Shown here in pieces: positions 18,978 through 28,112 of a stretch of 64,000 bases of DNA. Each line of letters begins with the position of its first letter. Within the stretch, counting starts at the first letter, position 1. Made by a program: the position numbers and the translations under genes. The stretch is from assembly GCA_030373505.1 (NCBI GenBank), contig JAUCYS010000007.1:116830-180829 (forward strand), written 5' to 3'. The DNA comes from Parasphingorhabdus sp. GTDB taxonomy: Bacteria > Pseudomonadota > Alphaproteobacteria > Sphingomonadales > Sphingomonadaceae. The notes under the pieces are model-generated. The model saw only the letters and a list, made by a program, of their open reading frames with translations. It was not told where the DNA came from and did no database searches.

Positions 18978-19005
18978 GGGCAGCGGGGATAGTGTTGTGC
19001 TGCCC
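18978..19005 (+). terminator. Possible hairpin after the SDR/hydrolase unit
   Basis: GGGCAGC (18978-18984) and GCTGCCC (18999-19005) form a 7-bp stem with a 14-nt loop just after the hydrolase stop. No strong T run follows, so termination is only possible. Confidence 0.3.
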
Positions 19006-19056
19006 CCGTCTTACATGCGTTGGGCAATGGAGCATCCAATGGGCATTTTTCTGACC

Positions 19057-19084
19057 TTGACATCGATTAGGACTAGGTTAATTA
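19057..19084 (+). promoter_or_regulatory. Candidate promoter of the LuxR-type gene
   Basis: Consensus TTGACA at 19057-19062, a 16-bp spacer, and TAATTA at 19079-19084. The TTG start of the gene is 46 nt downstream. Confidence 0.5.
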
Positions 19085-19130
19085 TGCGCATGATAAAAAT
19101 AGGATGGTTTTTCCGTAGAGGAGAGAGAGA

Positions 19131-19898
19131 TTGGTCTATGCCACTGCGCATACGATCCCTGATGATTTGAAGGACCAAATCCGCGAGGCCGCGACCAGAT
19201 TGAAAGAGTTCGCTTTTGACCGGGTGAATTTGCGCGTGTCCCTCTGCGACAATATTGCATCGAAGCGGTTCGTTCATGACGAGCATGGTTCCATGCTCAA
19301 CGAAGTGTTTTTCGGCTGGAGCGCGGAAGAAAAGCGCTGGTGGGAAACCAAGAACGTTACTTATTTTTCTCCTGTTACAATTGGTGCGCGTTATGAATGC
19401 GAGCCGTTTTGGTGCAACAAGAACGGTTTCTATACGCGCACTCCAAATCCGGCACTCTTCTCGCTGGACCTTTCCAAGATCGAGCATTTTACAGGTCGCA
19501 AGGCTGCGCTTGTTGTCCCGATACATTTGCCCTTTGGCAGGATAGCGGCAGTAACTTTTCACCCAGAAGACGGTGAATGTGATGATCTATCTGCCGTTTT
19601 TGAAGAGTTTTCCGAGCAGTTGGAGCAATTATCCCGGCAGCTCGTCATTCGATATGTGAAGGCCATAGATGCCATTCCAAAAACCGCTGCCTATCCGCTC
19701 CTTGGTCCACGCGAAATAGAGTGTTTGCAATGGGCTGCGGGAGGAAAGACTGACGGTGAGATCGCCCAGATCATTGCGCGCAGTCACGCGACAATCAGAT
19801 TTCATATACGCAGCGCGATGGAAAAACTTGATTCCGTCAACAGGAGTCAGGCTATCTATAAGGCAGCACAATTGGGATATCTGGCCAAAGTCCACTAG
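19131..19898 (+). CDS. LuxR-type regulator with autoinducer-binding-like domain (LuxR solo)
   Basis: 255 aa. Start is TTG at 19131, supported by the strong GAGGAGAG just upstream. The N-terminal half has the spaced aromatic pattern of autoinducer-binding domains (WWETKNVTYFSPVTIGARY, then PFWCNKNGF). The C-terminal LuxR HTH (about 190-250) includes LGPREIECLQWAAGGKTDGE and RSHATIRFHIRSAMEKLDSV. No luxI-like synthase is present in the window, so it is a solo. It precedes the first catabolic unit and may sense an acyl-type or substrate-derived signal. Confidence 0.82.
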   Translation: MVYATAHTIPDDLKDQIREAATRLKEFAFDRVNLRVSLCDNIASKRFVHDEHGSMLNEVFFGWSAEEKRWWETKNVTYFSPVTIGARYECEPFWCNKNGFYTRTPNPALFSLDLSKIEHFTGRKAALVVPIHLPFGRIAAVTFHPEDGECDDLSAVFEEFSEQLEQLSRQLVIRYVKAIDAIPKTAAYPLLGPREIECLQWAAGGKTDGEIAQIIARSHATIRFHIRSAMEKLDSVNRSQAIYKAAQLGYLAKVH

Positions 19899-20329
19899 CT
19901 GGATCGCGCTTCTGGCGGTCGCTTTTCCATTTTGCAGAACAGGCACAAATGAACCCGCCTTCACCGGTGGAATGCCCCCTTGATGCCTGCCCGCTGTTCA
20001 ATTTCCGCAACTGCATCGACGATACCGGACGCCCCTGTCTCTGGGTTGACGCTGCTACGCGCTGCGATGCGATTGCATATGCAAAGATGACGCTGACGCC
20101 CATTCTGCCGATGCTTTGGCATAGCTCCTGCCGTCGAATCGGGGAGAGGAGTGCGTTTCGGCGGCAGGAACTTTACTCTAGTCCGGCTTGGCTGAAGCTT
20201 TCTATGGACGGACTTGATAGGTTACACGTTTTTGTCCCGGCCTTAACAAGGGCATCACAGAGCTATCGGTGATCGGGCGATTGTTGGTGATGTTCGGGCA
20301 ATGCGCAATGCGAAAGAGAGTAAGCTATC
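19899..20329. other. 430-bp gap without a recognised gene
   Basis: Lies between the LuxR gene and the catabolic unit at 20330. A 107-codon plus-strand frame (19949-20272) is Cys-rich at its start but matches no family I know and is likely spurious. A stretch on the minus strand (about 19965-20085) reads VNPETGASGIVDAVAEIEQR, which looks protein-like but is short; it may be decayed. The 3' part probably holds the promoter of the next gene. Confidence 0.35.
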
Positions 20330-21160
20330 ATGGCTCCCTTTGAAGTCATCGATATGCACCAGCATCTGGAATGCGGGACCGGCCTGAAGGGCGCGCTTGA
20401 CTTTGGCGGATCCGGCAAGCCGCTCAGAGAGCAAGGCGATGTCGAATTTCAACACAGATTGTCCATGATGGCAGTACACAACATGCGCTCTGCCGTTGTT
20501 ATGCCCGGGAACATGTATTTGCGGCCCAACGGGCTGGCAGACACGGCGCAGGTCAATGATCAAATTGCGGCCTATCGCGATCGTGCGGCCGAACGCTTCC
20601 ACGGTGTTGGCATCGTTGAGCCGATTTACGGCCCTGCGGGCTATATGGAGGTCAAGCGCTGCAAGGAAGAACTGGGCTTGGTGGGGATAGGATTTCATAA
20701 CAAGATGCAGGGCGTTCCCGTCGACAGCCCCTTGATGTTCAGGCTTATCGAGAAAGTCGGCGAGGCGGGCCTGGTCCCTTTCATCCATGCACTCGGCAAT
20801 GATCTTGAATCAATCTGGCAGGTGGATTTGCTGGCGAAGGCATTTCCCGATTTGCCAATGGTCATATTGGACGCCTTCCACGACCTGAGTCAGGTCAAAT
20901 CACTGCCGGATATCGCGGAGCGAAGGCCCAATCTCTATTTCGACCTGTCAATGTCGATCAGCTTTGAATTTATGGGCAAGCCGCAGGTGAAGACAGTTGG
21001 CGCGGACCGCTTTGTGTTTGGCACCAATTTCTATTCGCTGCCCGTTATGGACACACCAATGGGCCGACCGCTCGAACAGATACTGGAATCCGATCTGCCG
21101 GATATGGAGAAAATAGCGATTCTGAGCGGCAATGCCAAGCGCATCCTTGGCCTGGCGTGA
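20330..21160 (+). CDS. Amidohydrolase family (PF04909-type) metal-dependent hydrolase
   Basis: 276 aa, TIM-barrel fold. The metal pair sits in IDMHQHLE near residue 8, a third ligand in VPFIHALGND, and the C-terminal FGTNFYSLP replaces the usual GSDYPH-type end, so the last metal Asp is not in its usual context. The family hydrolyses or decarboxylates ring-derived acids. First gene of a plus-strand unit with an SDR, a thiolase and an MFS transporter. Confidence 0.83.
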   Translation: MAPFEVIDMHQHLECGTGLKGALDFGGSGKPLREQGDVEFQHRLSMMAVHNMRSAVVMPGNMYLRPNGLADTAQVNDQIAAYRDRAAERFHGVGIVEPIYGPAGYMEVKRCKEELGLVGIGFHNKMQGVPVDSPLMFRLIEKVGEAGLVPFIHALGNDLESIWQVDLLAKAFPDLPMVILDAFHDLSQVKSLPDIAERRPNLYFDLSMSISFEFMGKPQVKTVGADRFVFGTNFYSLPVMDTPMGRPLEQILESDLPDMEKIAILSGNAKRILGLA

Positions 21161-21292
21161 GATGTTTGAGACCATTTTTTGAACGGAATTGAGAGGTTAC
21201 AGTCTCTCTTCGCCGTCTTACGACTTATTTCGCCGATGGCATGGCCGGGATCAAAACGGGACGGCCAGCAAATTGAGAGCGAAAGGGCAGGA

Positions 21293-22075
21293 ATGAAACC
21301 GGATGAGAATGTGTCGGCAATCGTCACCGGTGGTGCGTCGGGACTGGGAGAAGCCGTCGTGCGGCGTTTGGCCTCCCATGGCGTAAAACTTGCCATTTTT
21401 GATATGGATGCGGAGCGCGGTCCGGCGCTGGCCGCTGAACTGGGCTGCACTTTCTGCCAGGTAGATGTGACATCGCAGGAAGGTGTGACCGCAGCATTCG
21501 CAAGTGCACGTGCGGCCAATGGACAGGAACGCATACTCGTCAACTGCGCTGGCATTGGCGGGGGCATGAAGACTGTGTCGCGTGACCGGGAAACGGGCGC
21601 AGTTGTTGAATATGACATGGATAAATTTGAGCGTATCGTTCAGGTGAATCTGATCGGTGCTTTCCGCTGCATTACGAAAAGTGCGGCCGGCATGCTCTCG
21701 CTTGATGCGCAGGAAGATGGCGATCGTGGTGTCATCATCAATACCGCCTCGGTCGCGGCCAAGGAAGGACAGATCGGGCAGGTGGCCTATGCTGCATCCA
21801 AGGCGGGAATCGTTGGCCTGACGCTGCCTGTTGCTCGTGATCTTTCCTCGGAAGGCATTCGCGTCAACACGATCCTGCCCGGCCTATTCGACACGCCCTT
21901 GCTGGCGAGGGTCAGCGAGCCCGTCAGGGCATCGCTGGCCGCGCAAGTGCCGCATCCCCAACGCCTCGGCATGCCGGAAGAATTCGCCCTTCTCGCCGAA
22001 ACGATGATGACATGTGCCTATATGAACGGCGAACATGTGCGGCTGGATGGTGCCATCCGCATGGGGCCGCGATAG
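21293..22075 (+). CDS. SDR, 3-hydroxyacyl-CoA dehydrogenase-like (HSD10 type)
   Basis: 260 aa from the ATG at 21293 with GGGCAGGA upstream; the frame is open from 21179. TGGASGLG nucleotide site, NCAGIGGGMKTV, then YAASK catalytic pair. The overall pattern, including the long loop after the NCAG motif and the end VRLDGAIRMGP, is that of type 10 hydroxysteroid / 3-hydroxy-2-methylacyl-CoA dehydrogenases. It would oxidise a 3-hydroxyacyl-CoA to the 3-ketoacyl-CoA that the next gene product cleaves. Confidence 0.85.
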   Translation: MKPDENVSAIVTGGASGLGEAVVRRLASHGVKLAIFDMDAERGPALAAELGCTFCQVDVTSQEGVTAAFASARAANGQERILVNCAGIGGGMKTVSRDRETGAVVEYDMDKFERIVQVNLIGAFRCITKSAAGMLSLDAQEDGDRGVIINTASVAAKEGQIGQVAYAASKAGIVGLTLPVARDLSSEGIRVNTILPGLFDTPLLARVSEPVRASLAAQVPHPQRLGMPEEFALLAETMMTCAYMNGEHVRLDGAIRMGPR

Positions 22076-22140
22076 AGCCGAGATATCACACATAACGCGC
22101 TGCGGGTTGAACCCGATTGGAATTGAAAAGAGAGACGAAG

Positions 22141-23373
22141 ATGCGTGAAGCTTGGATTATCGATGCATGCCGGACCCCGCGCGGTGCGGGCAAAGCGGAG
22201 AAGGGGGCGCTATCGGCCATTCATCCACAACAACTGGGCGCTGCCGTGCTCAAGGCGTTGGCGGAACGCAATGATCTGAACACCGCCGATGTCGGCGATG
22301 TCATTTGGGGCACCAGCGCACAGGTTGCGGCTCAAAGTGGCGACATCGGGCGCATGTCGGCCCTGGATGCGGGATATGATATTCGCAGCAGCGGCATAAC
22401 GGTTGACCGATTCTGCGGTGCGGGACTTTCTGCCGTCGCCCTTGCATCGGCTTCGGTGCTGAGCGGTATGGAAGATCTTGTCGTAGCAGGCGGAACCGAA
22501 ATGATGTCGATGCCGGGGCGGCGCGGCAGCGGTCCGATGCTGATGGATTTTGGCAATCTGCGTCTGCGGGCAAGCCATCCCCAGTCCAATCAGGGCGTGT
22601 GCGCCGATGCCATCGCCACTCTCGAAGGCATTTCACGGCAGGATATCGACAGCTTTGCGCTCGAAAGCCAGCGTCGCGCCGCCAACGCCATCCAGAATGG
22701 CTATTTCGACAAAAGCCTTGTCCCCGTTTATCATGAAAATGGCGATCTGGCATTGGACCGGGATGAGCTGCCGCGACCATCGACCACGGCGGAAACGCTG
22801 GCAGGATTGAAGCCCTCATTCGCAGAACTGGCAGAGCTTTCGGTGAATGACGAAGGGCTGACCTATGGGGCATTGATACGTCAGGTCTATCCCGGTCTCG
22901 ACATCGACTTTGTGCATCATGCCGGCAATTCGTCGGGTGTAGCCGACGGATCGGCTGCGGTTTTGCTGGCATCGCCGGACTATGCCAGGAGACACGGGCT
23001 GAAGCCGAGAGCGCGTGTCCTGGCTTATGCGAATATGGGCGATTGCCCGACATTGATGCTCAATGCGCCAGTCCCCGCCACGCGCAAAGTGCTGCACAAG
23101 GCAGAGTTGAGCGTGGATGACATTGATCTGTTCGAGATTAACGAGGCCTTTGGCGTGGTGGCAGAAAAATTCATCCGAGAACTCAAACTGGACCGTGACA
23201 AAGTGAACGTCAACGGGGGTGCCATAGCATTGGGTCACCCGATTGGTGCGACCGGCGCCATGTTGGTGGGTACCGTGCTCGATGAACTGGAACGCCGTGA
23301 CCTGCAGCGCGGCCTAGTGACCATGTGCACCGGCGGCGGCATGGCACCCGCCGTCATCATTGAAAGAATCTAG
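22141..23373 (+). CDS. Acetyl-CoA C-acyltransferase (thiolase)
   Basis: 410 aa from the ATG at 22141 (MREAWIIDACRTPRG), with AGAGAG upstream; an in-frame TTG lies at 22117. Nucleophile Cys in DRFCGAGLSAV (about residue 92), AGGTEMMS, HHAGNSSGVADG, EINEAFG, GHPIGATGA and the second active-site Cys in MCTGGGMAP. Cleaves 3-ketoacyl-CoA with CoA to release acetyl-CoA or propionyl-CoA. Sits directly after the matching dehydrogenase. Confidence 0.95.
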   Translation: MREAWIIDACRTPRGAGKAEKGALSAIHPQQLGAAVLKALAERNDLNTADVGDVIWGTSAQVAAQSGDIGRMSALDAGYDIRSSGITVDRFCGAGLSAVALASASVLSGMEDLVVAGGTEMMSMPGRRGSGPMLMDFGNLRLRASHPQSNQGVCADAIATLEGISRQDIDSFALESQRRAANAIQNGYFDKSLVPVYHENGDLALDRDELPRPSTTAETLAGLKPSFAELAELSVNDEGLTYGALIRQVYPGLDIDFVHHAGNSSGVADGSAAVLLASPDYARRHGLKPRARVLAYANMGDCPTLMLNAPVPATRKVLHKAELSVDDIDLFEINEAFGVVAEKFIRELKLDRDKVNVNGGAIALGHPIGATGAMLVGTVLDELERRDLQRGLVTMCTGGGMAPAVIIERI

Positions 23374-23594
23374 ACGGATGATCGCCAAAGCAGGCCAGGC
23401 TCTTGTGCTTCAGGGCTGCGGCGCATGACTGTAATTGCAGAAGCACGCGGCCTCGACCTTGCCGGATTTCTGCCGGCTCGCGATCAGATTGTAGCAGGGC
23501 AATTCGACAAGCCGGTCTTTGAACTTCGCCGAAGGGGATTTTGAACCGGCAAAGACAAGCGGCGAGGGCAAAACAACCACAGGAAGAGGCTTGA

Positions 23595-24833
23595 ATGGCG
23601 GGCGAGGCGCAATCAGCACGGGGGGAGTGGGACCGACATTGGCCACTCGTGATGGCCAGCATGTTCGGCATGTCGGTCTACACGGTGGTCAGCTATTCGC
23701 TGGGTACATTCATCGATCCTCTCGAAAAGGAATTTGGCTGGAGCCGCGCCCAGATTTCAAGCGGACTGACAATCTTCACGCTGACGGCGGTCGTCGGCGC
23801 GCCGCTTATGGGCGCGCTTATTGACCGTTTAGGCACAAGGCGCATCGCAGTTTGGGGGCTCGCCCTGTACGCACTGGCGCTGTCTTCGTTCAGCCTGGCG
23901 AACGGTTCTTATGTGCAGTGGCTGTTTTTGTGGACCATCTTTGCGTTGCTTGCGCTTTCCGTCAAATCGGTTGTGTGGACTGCTGCGGTATCGAGCGTGT
24001 TCATTGAGGGTCGCGGCATGGCGATTGCAGTCGTTTTGTCGGGCACGGCCCTAAGCCAAACGCTGGCGCCCTATACGGCCAGCACCTTGATCGACAATTT
24101 TGGCTGGCGCATGGCCTATGTGCTGATCGGGCTGGGCTGGGGCGGTTTCACACTGGCGCTGGTGCTTGCATTTTTCTTCGACGCACGGGAGCAGGGAAAA
24201 GCCGATACGCCCGATATGCCCGCCAGACTTCTGCCGGGTGGCCTGACACTGCGCGAAGCCCTGCGCGACCAGCGCATATTGAGAATTGCCACAGCTGAAG
24301 TGTTCTTCTCCGCCATTGCATCGGGCGTGATGATCCACATGGTTCCGATCCTGTCGGACGCCGGAGTGGATCGTTCAAGGGCGGTGGAAATCGCTGCTAT
24401 CGCCGGTATCGCGGGAATAACGGGAAAGCTGCTGGCAGGGTGGTTGCTCGACAAGGTGCAAGGCAGTGCTGTGCCTTTTTTTAGTTTCGCAGTGCAGGCT
24501 CTGGGCTATTTCCTGCTGCTCAATCTCTTCGGATCATTGCCCTTGCTGATGCTGGGCGTTGCCGTTGTCGGTTTTACGGTGGGCGCATCCTTGCAAGTGA
24601 CCACCTATCTGATCTCCCGCTATGCCGGCCTCAGAAACTTTGGAAAGATTTTTGGCGGTATAACCAGCATGATGATGACGGGCGCTTCCATCGGGCCGCT
24701 GCTTGCAGGGTATATTTTCGATATGCAGGGAAGCTATACGCCCCTCCTGACCGGAGCCATTCCGGTCGCGCTTGTCTGCTCCTTGTTGTTCCTCAGGCTC
24801 GGTCCATATCCCGATTATCTCAGCGGCCCCTGA
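23595..24833 (+). CDS. MFS transporter, monocarboxylate/oxalate-formate-type
   Basis: 412 aa, about 12 membrane segments. N-terminal pattern WSRAQISSGLTIFTLTAVVG followed by GALIDRLGTRRIAVWG (MFS motif A between helices 2 and 3) is typical of the OFA/MCT-like group that moves organic acids. Likely imports the substrate or exports an acid product. Its 3' end overlaps the convergent enoyl-CoA hydratase by 19 nt. Confidence 0.88.
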   Translation: MAGEAQSARGEWDRHWPLVMASMFGMSVYTVVSYSLGTFIDPLEKEFGWSRAQISSGLTIFTLTAVVGAPLMGALIDRLGTRRIAVWGLALYALALSSFSLANGSYVQWLFLWTIFALLALSVKSVVWTAAVSSVFIEGRGMAIAVVLSGTALSQTLAPYTASTLIDNFGWRMAYVLIGLGWGGFTLALVLAFFFDAREQGKADTPDMPARLLPGGLTLREALRDQRILRIATAEVFFSAIASGVMIHMVPILSDAGVDRSRAVEIAAIAGIAGITGKLLAGWLLDKVQGSAVPFFSFAVQALGYFLLLNLFGSLPLLMLGVAVVGFTVGASLQVTTYLISRYAGLRNFGKIFGGITSMMMTGASIGPLLAGYIFDMQGSYTPLLTGAIPVALVCSLLFLRLGPYPDYLSGP

Positions 24834-25630
24834 TTCCCGGTAAATTTGGCGGGGCGCTTTTCGCGAAAAGCCTGCATGCCTTCCTGACCATCGGCGCTGC
24901 GCATGGCGTCGCCCTGGGCATAAGCTTCGGCCTCGATCTGTGCATGCCACTCGGCATCAAGCGCCTGCCAGACCAGTTGGCGCGTTACGCCGAGGGAGCC
25001 AGGACCGCTGGCGAGCGTACGGGCCAGTTGAAGGGATTTCTCCACCAGGTGATCGGCTGGCTCGCACCGGTTGATCAGGCCCCATTCCAATGCGGTTTTT
25101 GCAGGCAGCTTCTCTCCCAGCAACAGAAGCTCCATGGTGCGGGCCTTGCCGATCAGTCGCGGGAGCAACCAACTTGCGCCACCATCAGGAACCATGCCGA
25201 TGCGGCGAAAGGCGAGCAGGAAATAGGCTGTGTCCGCGGCAATTACTATGTCGCAGGCCAAAGCTAACGAAACGCCAAAGCCTGCGGCGACTCCATTGAC
25301 CACAGCCACAATGGGTTTTGGCGCCTTGCGGATCGAGTTCAGCAAGGGGTTACAATGTTTGATGAGGCCGGGGAGGGGGCCACTGAATGTCCCGCGTGCC
25401 CTGGCGGCTTCCGGGGTCATGCTGGCTCCGGAGCAAAAAGCTTTGCCTTCCGCGGTGATCATGATTGAGCGAACGCGGTCAGCTGCCACAAACTCATCAA
25501 ATCCGCGCTGCAGTTCGACGAGCATGTCTATGCTCGCCGCGTTGAGAGTCGGGGGGTCGCATAGCGTGAGTATTCCGACGCCATCGCGGATCTCGCACCT
25601 CAGTTTTGAGGAAGCCGTCATTTCCTTCAT
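24815..25630 (-). CDS. Enoyl-CoA hydratase/isomerase family protein
   Basis: 271 aa crotonase-fold protein, last gene of the 33788-24815 unit. Oxyanion-hole regions GKAFCSGASM and GVAAGFGVSLALACDIVIA, then RIGMVPDGGASWLLPRLIGK. Adds water to an enoyl-CoA or isomerises its double bond. The start at 25630 has GAGG 5 nt upstream; a second ATG lies at 25621. Confidence 0.93.
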   Translation of the reverse strand: MKEMTASSKLRCEIRDGVGILTLCDPPTLNAASIDMLVELQRGFDEFVAADRVRSIMITAEGKAFCSGASMTPEAARARGTFSGPLPGLIKHCNPLLNSIRKAPKPIVAVVNGVAAGFGVSLALACDIVIAADTAYFLLAFRRIGMVPDGGASWLLPRLIGKARTMELLLLGEKLPAKTALEWGLINRCEPADHLVEKSLQLARTLASGPGSLGVTRQLVWQALDAEWHAQIEAEAYAQGDAMRSADGQEGMQAFREKRPAKFTGNQGPLR

Positions 25631-25651
25631 GCCATCCTCGCTGCGCCGATA

Positions 25652-26794
25652 TCAAATCGACCGGGCTATCAGTTCTTTCATGATCTCAGAAGTGCCGCCA
25701 TAGATACGTTGCGCGCGTGCATCGCGCCACAAGCGTGCGATCGCATATTCGTTCATATAGCCAGCGCCTCCGTGCAATTGCAGCGACATGTCGCATATTT
25801 CGCCAAGCAGCTCGGTATGATATAATTTGGCAATCGAGGCTTCCGCGTTGGTCAGTTCTCCACGCACATGACGTTCCAAGCACCAGTCAAGATGTGCCCA
25901 GCCCGGTTGCAGCTTCGCCTTCAATCCGGCGAGAGAAAAGCGGGTATTCTGGAAATCAAAAATCTTGCGTCCAAAGGCTTCACGCTCGCGGGTGAAATTC
26001 ACCGCCTCGTCAAAGGCGCGCTGCGCGCTCGCTTGTGCGAATATAGCAATTGTCAGCCGCTCTTGGGGCAGGTTGTTCATCAGATAGCCAAAGCCTTTGC
26101 CTTCTTCACCCAGAAGGTTGGACAGGGGCACCCTGCAATCTTCAAAAAACAGCTCCGATGTATCGGCCGGATTTTGCCCGATCTTGTCCAGCTTGCGTCC
26201 GCGCTGGAACCCTGGCGTGCCTGCTTCCACAAGGATGAGCGACAGGCCTTTGGCACCGGCCCGAGGATCGGTCTTGACGATCAGAACAACGAAGTCGGCA
26301 TTTTGACCGTTGGAAATATAGGTTTTCGAGCCGTTGATTATATATTGATCGCCCGACTTTGCCGCTGTTGTCCGCACCGCCTGCAGATCAGATCCGGTCC
26401 CCGGCTCTGTCATGGCAATGGCCGCGATGGCCTCGCCGCTGATCATGCGCGGCAGCCACAGGTGTTTTTGTTCTTCGGTGCCCAATTGCTCAATATAGTC
26501 GACAATCACATCAGATTGAAGGGTAAGCCCGGTATGGGCATTGAGGTAACCGAGCTCTTCACCGATTACCGCATTGTACCGAAAATCAAGGCCCAAGCCA
26601 CCATATTCGGGCGACACATTGGGGCACAGAAGCCCAGCCTCCCCACAGGCAAGCCAGAATTCGCGGTCAACAATTTTCTGCTCTTCCCATCGGTCCAGAT
26701 TGGGGATCAGCGATTTGGCGAAAAATTTCCGCACCTGATCGCGGAACATGTTGAGCTCGTCGTCGAAGACAGGGCGTCCATCGGTAGAAATCAT
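25652..26794 (-). CDS. Acyl-CoA dehydrogenase
   Basis: 380 aa, FAD enzyme introducing an alpha,beta double bond. Helical N-terminus (1-120), the FAD strand AIAAIAMTEPGTGSDLQAVR and the C-terminal RIYGGTSEIMKELIARSI. The position of the catalytic Glu in medium-chain enzymes (YEGT) is Gly here, as in the isovaleryl/long-chain type where the base comes from another helix. GGAG lies 7 nt before the ATG; the hydratase gene follows after 21 nt. Confidence 0.95.
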   Translation of the reverse strand: MISTDGRPVFDDELNMFRDQVRKFFAKSLIPNLDRWEEQKIVDREFWLACGEAGLLCPNVSPEYGGLGLDFRYNAVIGEELGYLNAHTGLTLQSDVIVDYIEQLGTEEQKHLWLPRMISGEAIAAIAMTEPGTGSDLQAVRTTAAKSGDQYIINGSKTYISNGQNADFVVLIVKTDPRAGAKGLSLILVEAGTPGFQRGRKLDKIGQNPADTSELFFEDCRVPLSNLLGEEGKGFGYLMNNLPQERLTIAIFAQASAQRAFDEAVNFTREREAFGRKIFDFQNTRFSLAGLKAKLQPGWAHLDWCLERHVRGELTNAEASIAKLYHTELLGEICDMSLQLHGGAGYMNEYAIARLWRDARAQRIYGGTSEIMKELIARSI

Positions 26795-26860
26795 GCCGCT
26801 ACTCCAAATCGCCGAGAGCCGGGTCGTGTGAACGACCGGCGATGCGACGGTAATTGGCGT

Positions 26861-28048
26861 TCACACGCGCTCGTAAAGGGTGACGACAATCGCGCCGCCA
26901 AGGCCGAGATTGTGCTGGAGCGCATGCCGCAAATTTTCGACCTGACGGTCCCCCGCCTTGCCACGCAATTGCTGGGTGAGCTCGAAACATTGTGCCACCC
27001 CCGTGGCACCCAGAGGATGTCCCTTGGACAACAGGCCACCCGACGGGTTTGTCACAACCCGGCCACCGAACGTGTTGTCACCATCGGCAATGAACTGTTG
27101 GGCCCCGCCTTCCGGGCAGAGTCCTAGCGCTTCGTAGGTCAGCACTTCATTCTGAACAAAACAGTCGTGAAGCTCGACGACTTTCAGGTCTTTCGGGTCA
27201 ACGCCGGACTGTTCATACACATTGGCGGCGGCTCGCTGCGAAAGCTCATAGCCGACCAGGTGGATCATGTCCCGGGATTCAAATGTTGCCGGTATATCGG
27301 TTGTCATGGACTGGGCTGCGATACGTACGTGTGTATCGAGATTGTGACGCTTCGCAAAGTCTCCCGAAACCAGTATGGCCGCCGCCGCCCCGCAGGTGGG
27401 AGGGCATGCCATCGGCCTGGTCATCACTCCCGGCCACAGCACCGGCGCGTTCAGCACGTCTTCTTCGGTCATGATGGTCCGGAAAACCGATAGCGGGTTA
27501 TTTGCGGCATGACGGCTGGCCTTGGCACGCACTTTTGCAAAGTCAGAGAATGTCGTGCCGTATCTTTCCATATGCTCGACGCCAGCGGCGCCGAAATAGC
27601 GGACCGCTGGTGGCAGGTCGATCTGGATCAAATCGTCCGCGACTTTGTCAAAATCGTCGAACGGATTTGCCCGATCCGTATAGCCCTCTGCCAGTGGACC
27701 GGGATTCATCTGTTCAAAGCCCACCACCAGTGCACACTCCAACGCACCGCTCTCGATTGCTTGCCGTGCGAGAAACAGGGCGCTCGATCCGCTCGAACAA
27801 TTGTTATTCAGATTGAATATGGGAATGCCGGTAAGTCCGGCCCCATAGACCACACGCTGTCCCGAACAGCTGTTGCCATAAACGTAGCTTGCATAGGCTT
27901 GCTCAACGCTTTCATAGCCGACCCCTGCATCTTCCAGGGCGAGCTTGATCGCTTCGGGTCCCATGACCTCGTAGAGGCCACCGCCGGGCTTGGTGAAGGG
28001 AACCATCCCGACACCTGCCACAAACACATCTCGTCCTCTTGCCGTCAT
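26861..28048 (-). CDS. SCP2-type thiolase / lipid-transfer protein-like
   Basis: About 395 aa from the ATG at 28048; other in-frame starts are at 28060 and 28123. Begins GRDVFVAGVGMVPFTKPG. Nucleophile Cys in NNNCSSGSSALFLARQ (about residue 86), with ELHDCFVQNE and KGHPLGATGVAQ as the other conserved thiolase segments. Such Ltp/SCP-x thiolases cleave branched or steroid-like side chains in actinobacteria and some Proteobacteria, or act as aldolases with a partner protein; no separate DUF35/OB-fold partner is seen next to it. Confidence 0.9.
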   Translation of the reverse strand: MTARGRDVFVAGVGMVPFTKPGGGLYEVMGPEAIKLALEDAGVGYESVEQAYASYVYGNSCSGQRVVYGAGLTGIPIFNLNNNCSSGSSALFLARQAIESGALECALVVGFEQMNPGPLAEGYTDRANPFDDFDKVADDLIQIDLPPAVRYFGAAGVEHMERYGTTFSDFAKVRAKASRHAANNPLSVFRTIMTEEDVLNAPVLWPGVMTRPMACPPTCGAAAAILVSGDFAKRHNLDTHVRIAAQSMTTDIPATFESRDMIHLVGYELSQRAAANVYEQSGVDPKDLKVVELHDCFVQNEVLTYEALGLCPEGGAQQFIADGDNTFGGRVVTNPSGGLLSKGHPLGATGVAQCFELTQQLRGKAGDRQVENLRHALQHNLGLGGAIVVTLYERV

Positions 28049-28112
28049 ATCGATCCACATTCCTGATGTTGGGCCGGGCGACCAATCGTCGCCCGGCCAT
28101 GCGCGATCCGTT

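Noticed and set aside
19949..20272. 107-codon frame after the LuxR gene
   Set aside because: No known family, no ribosome site and unusual composition; kept only as a remark in the gap entry.
25868..27127. 419-codon plus-strand frame
   Set aside because: Antisense of the acyl-CoA dehydrogenase and thiolase genes, which have clear motifs.
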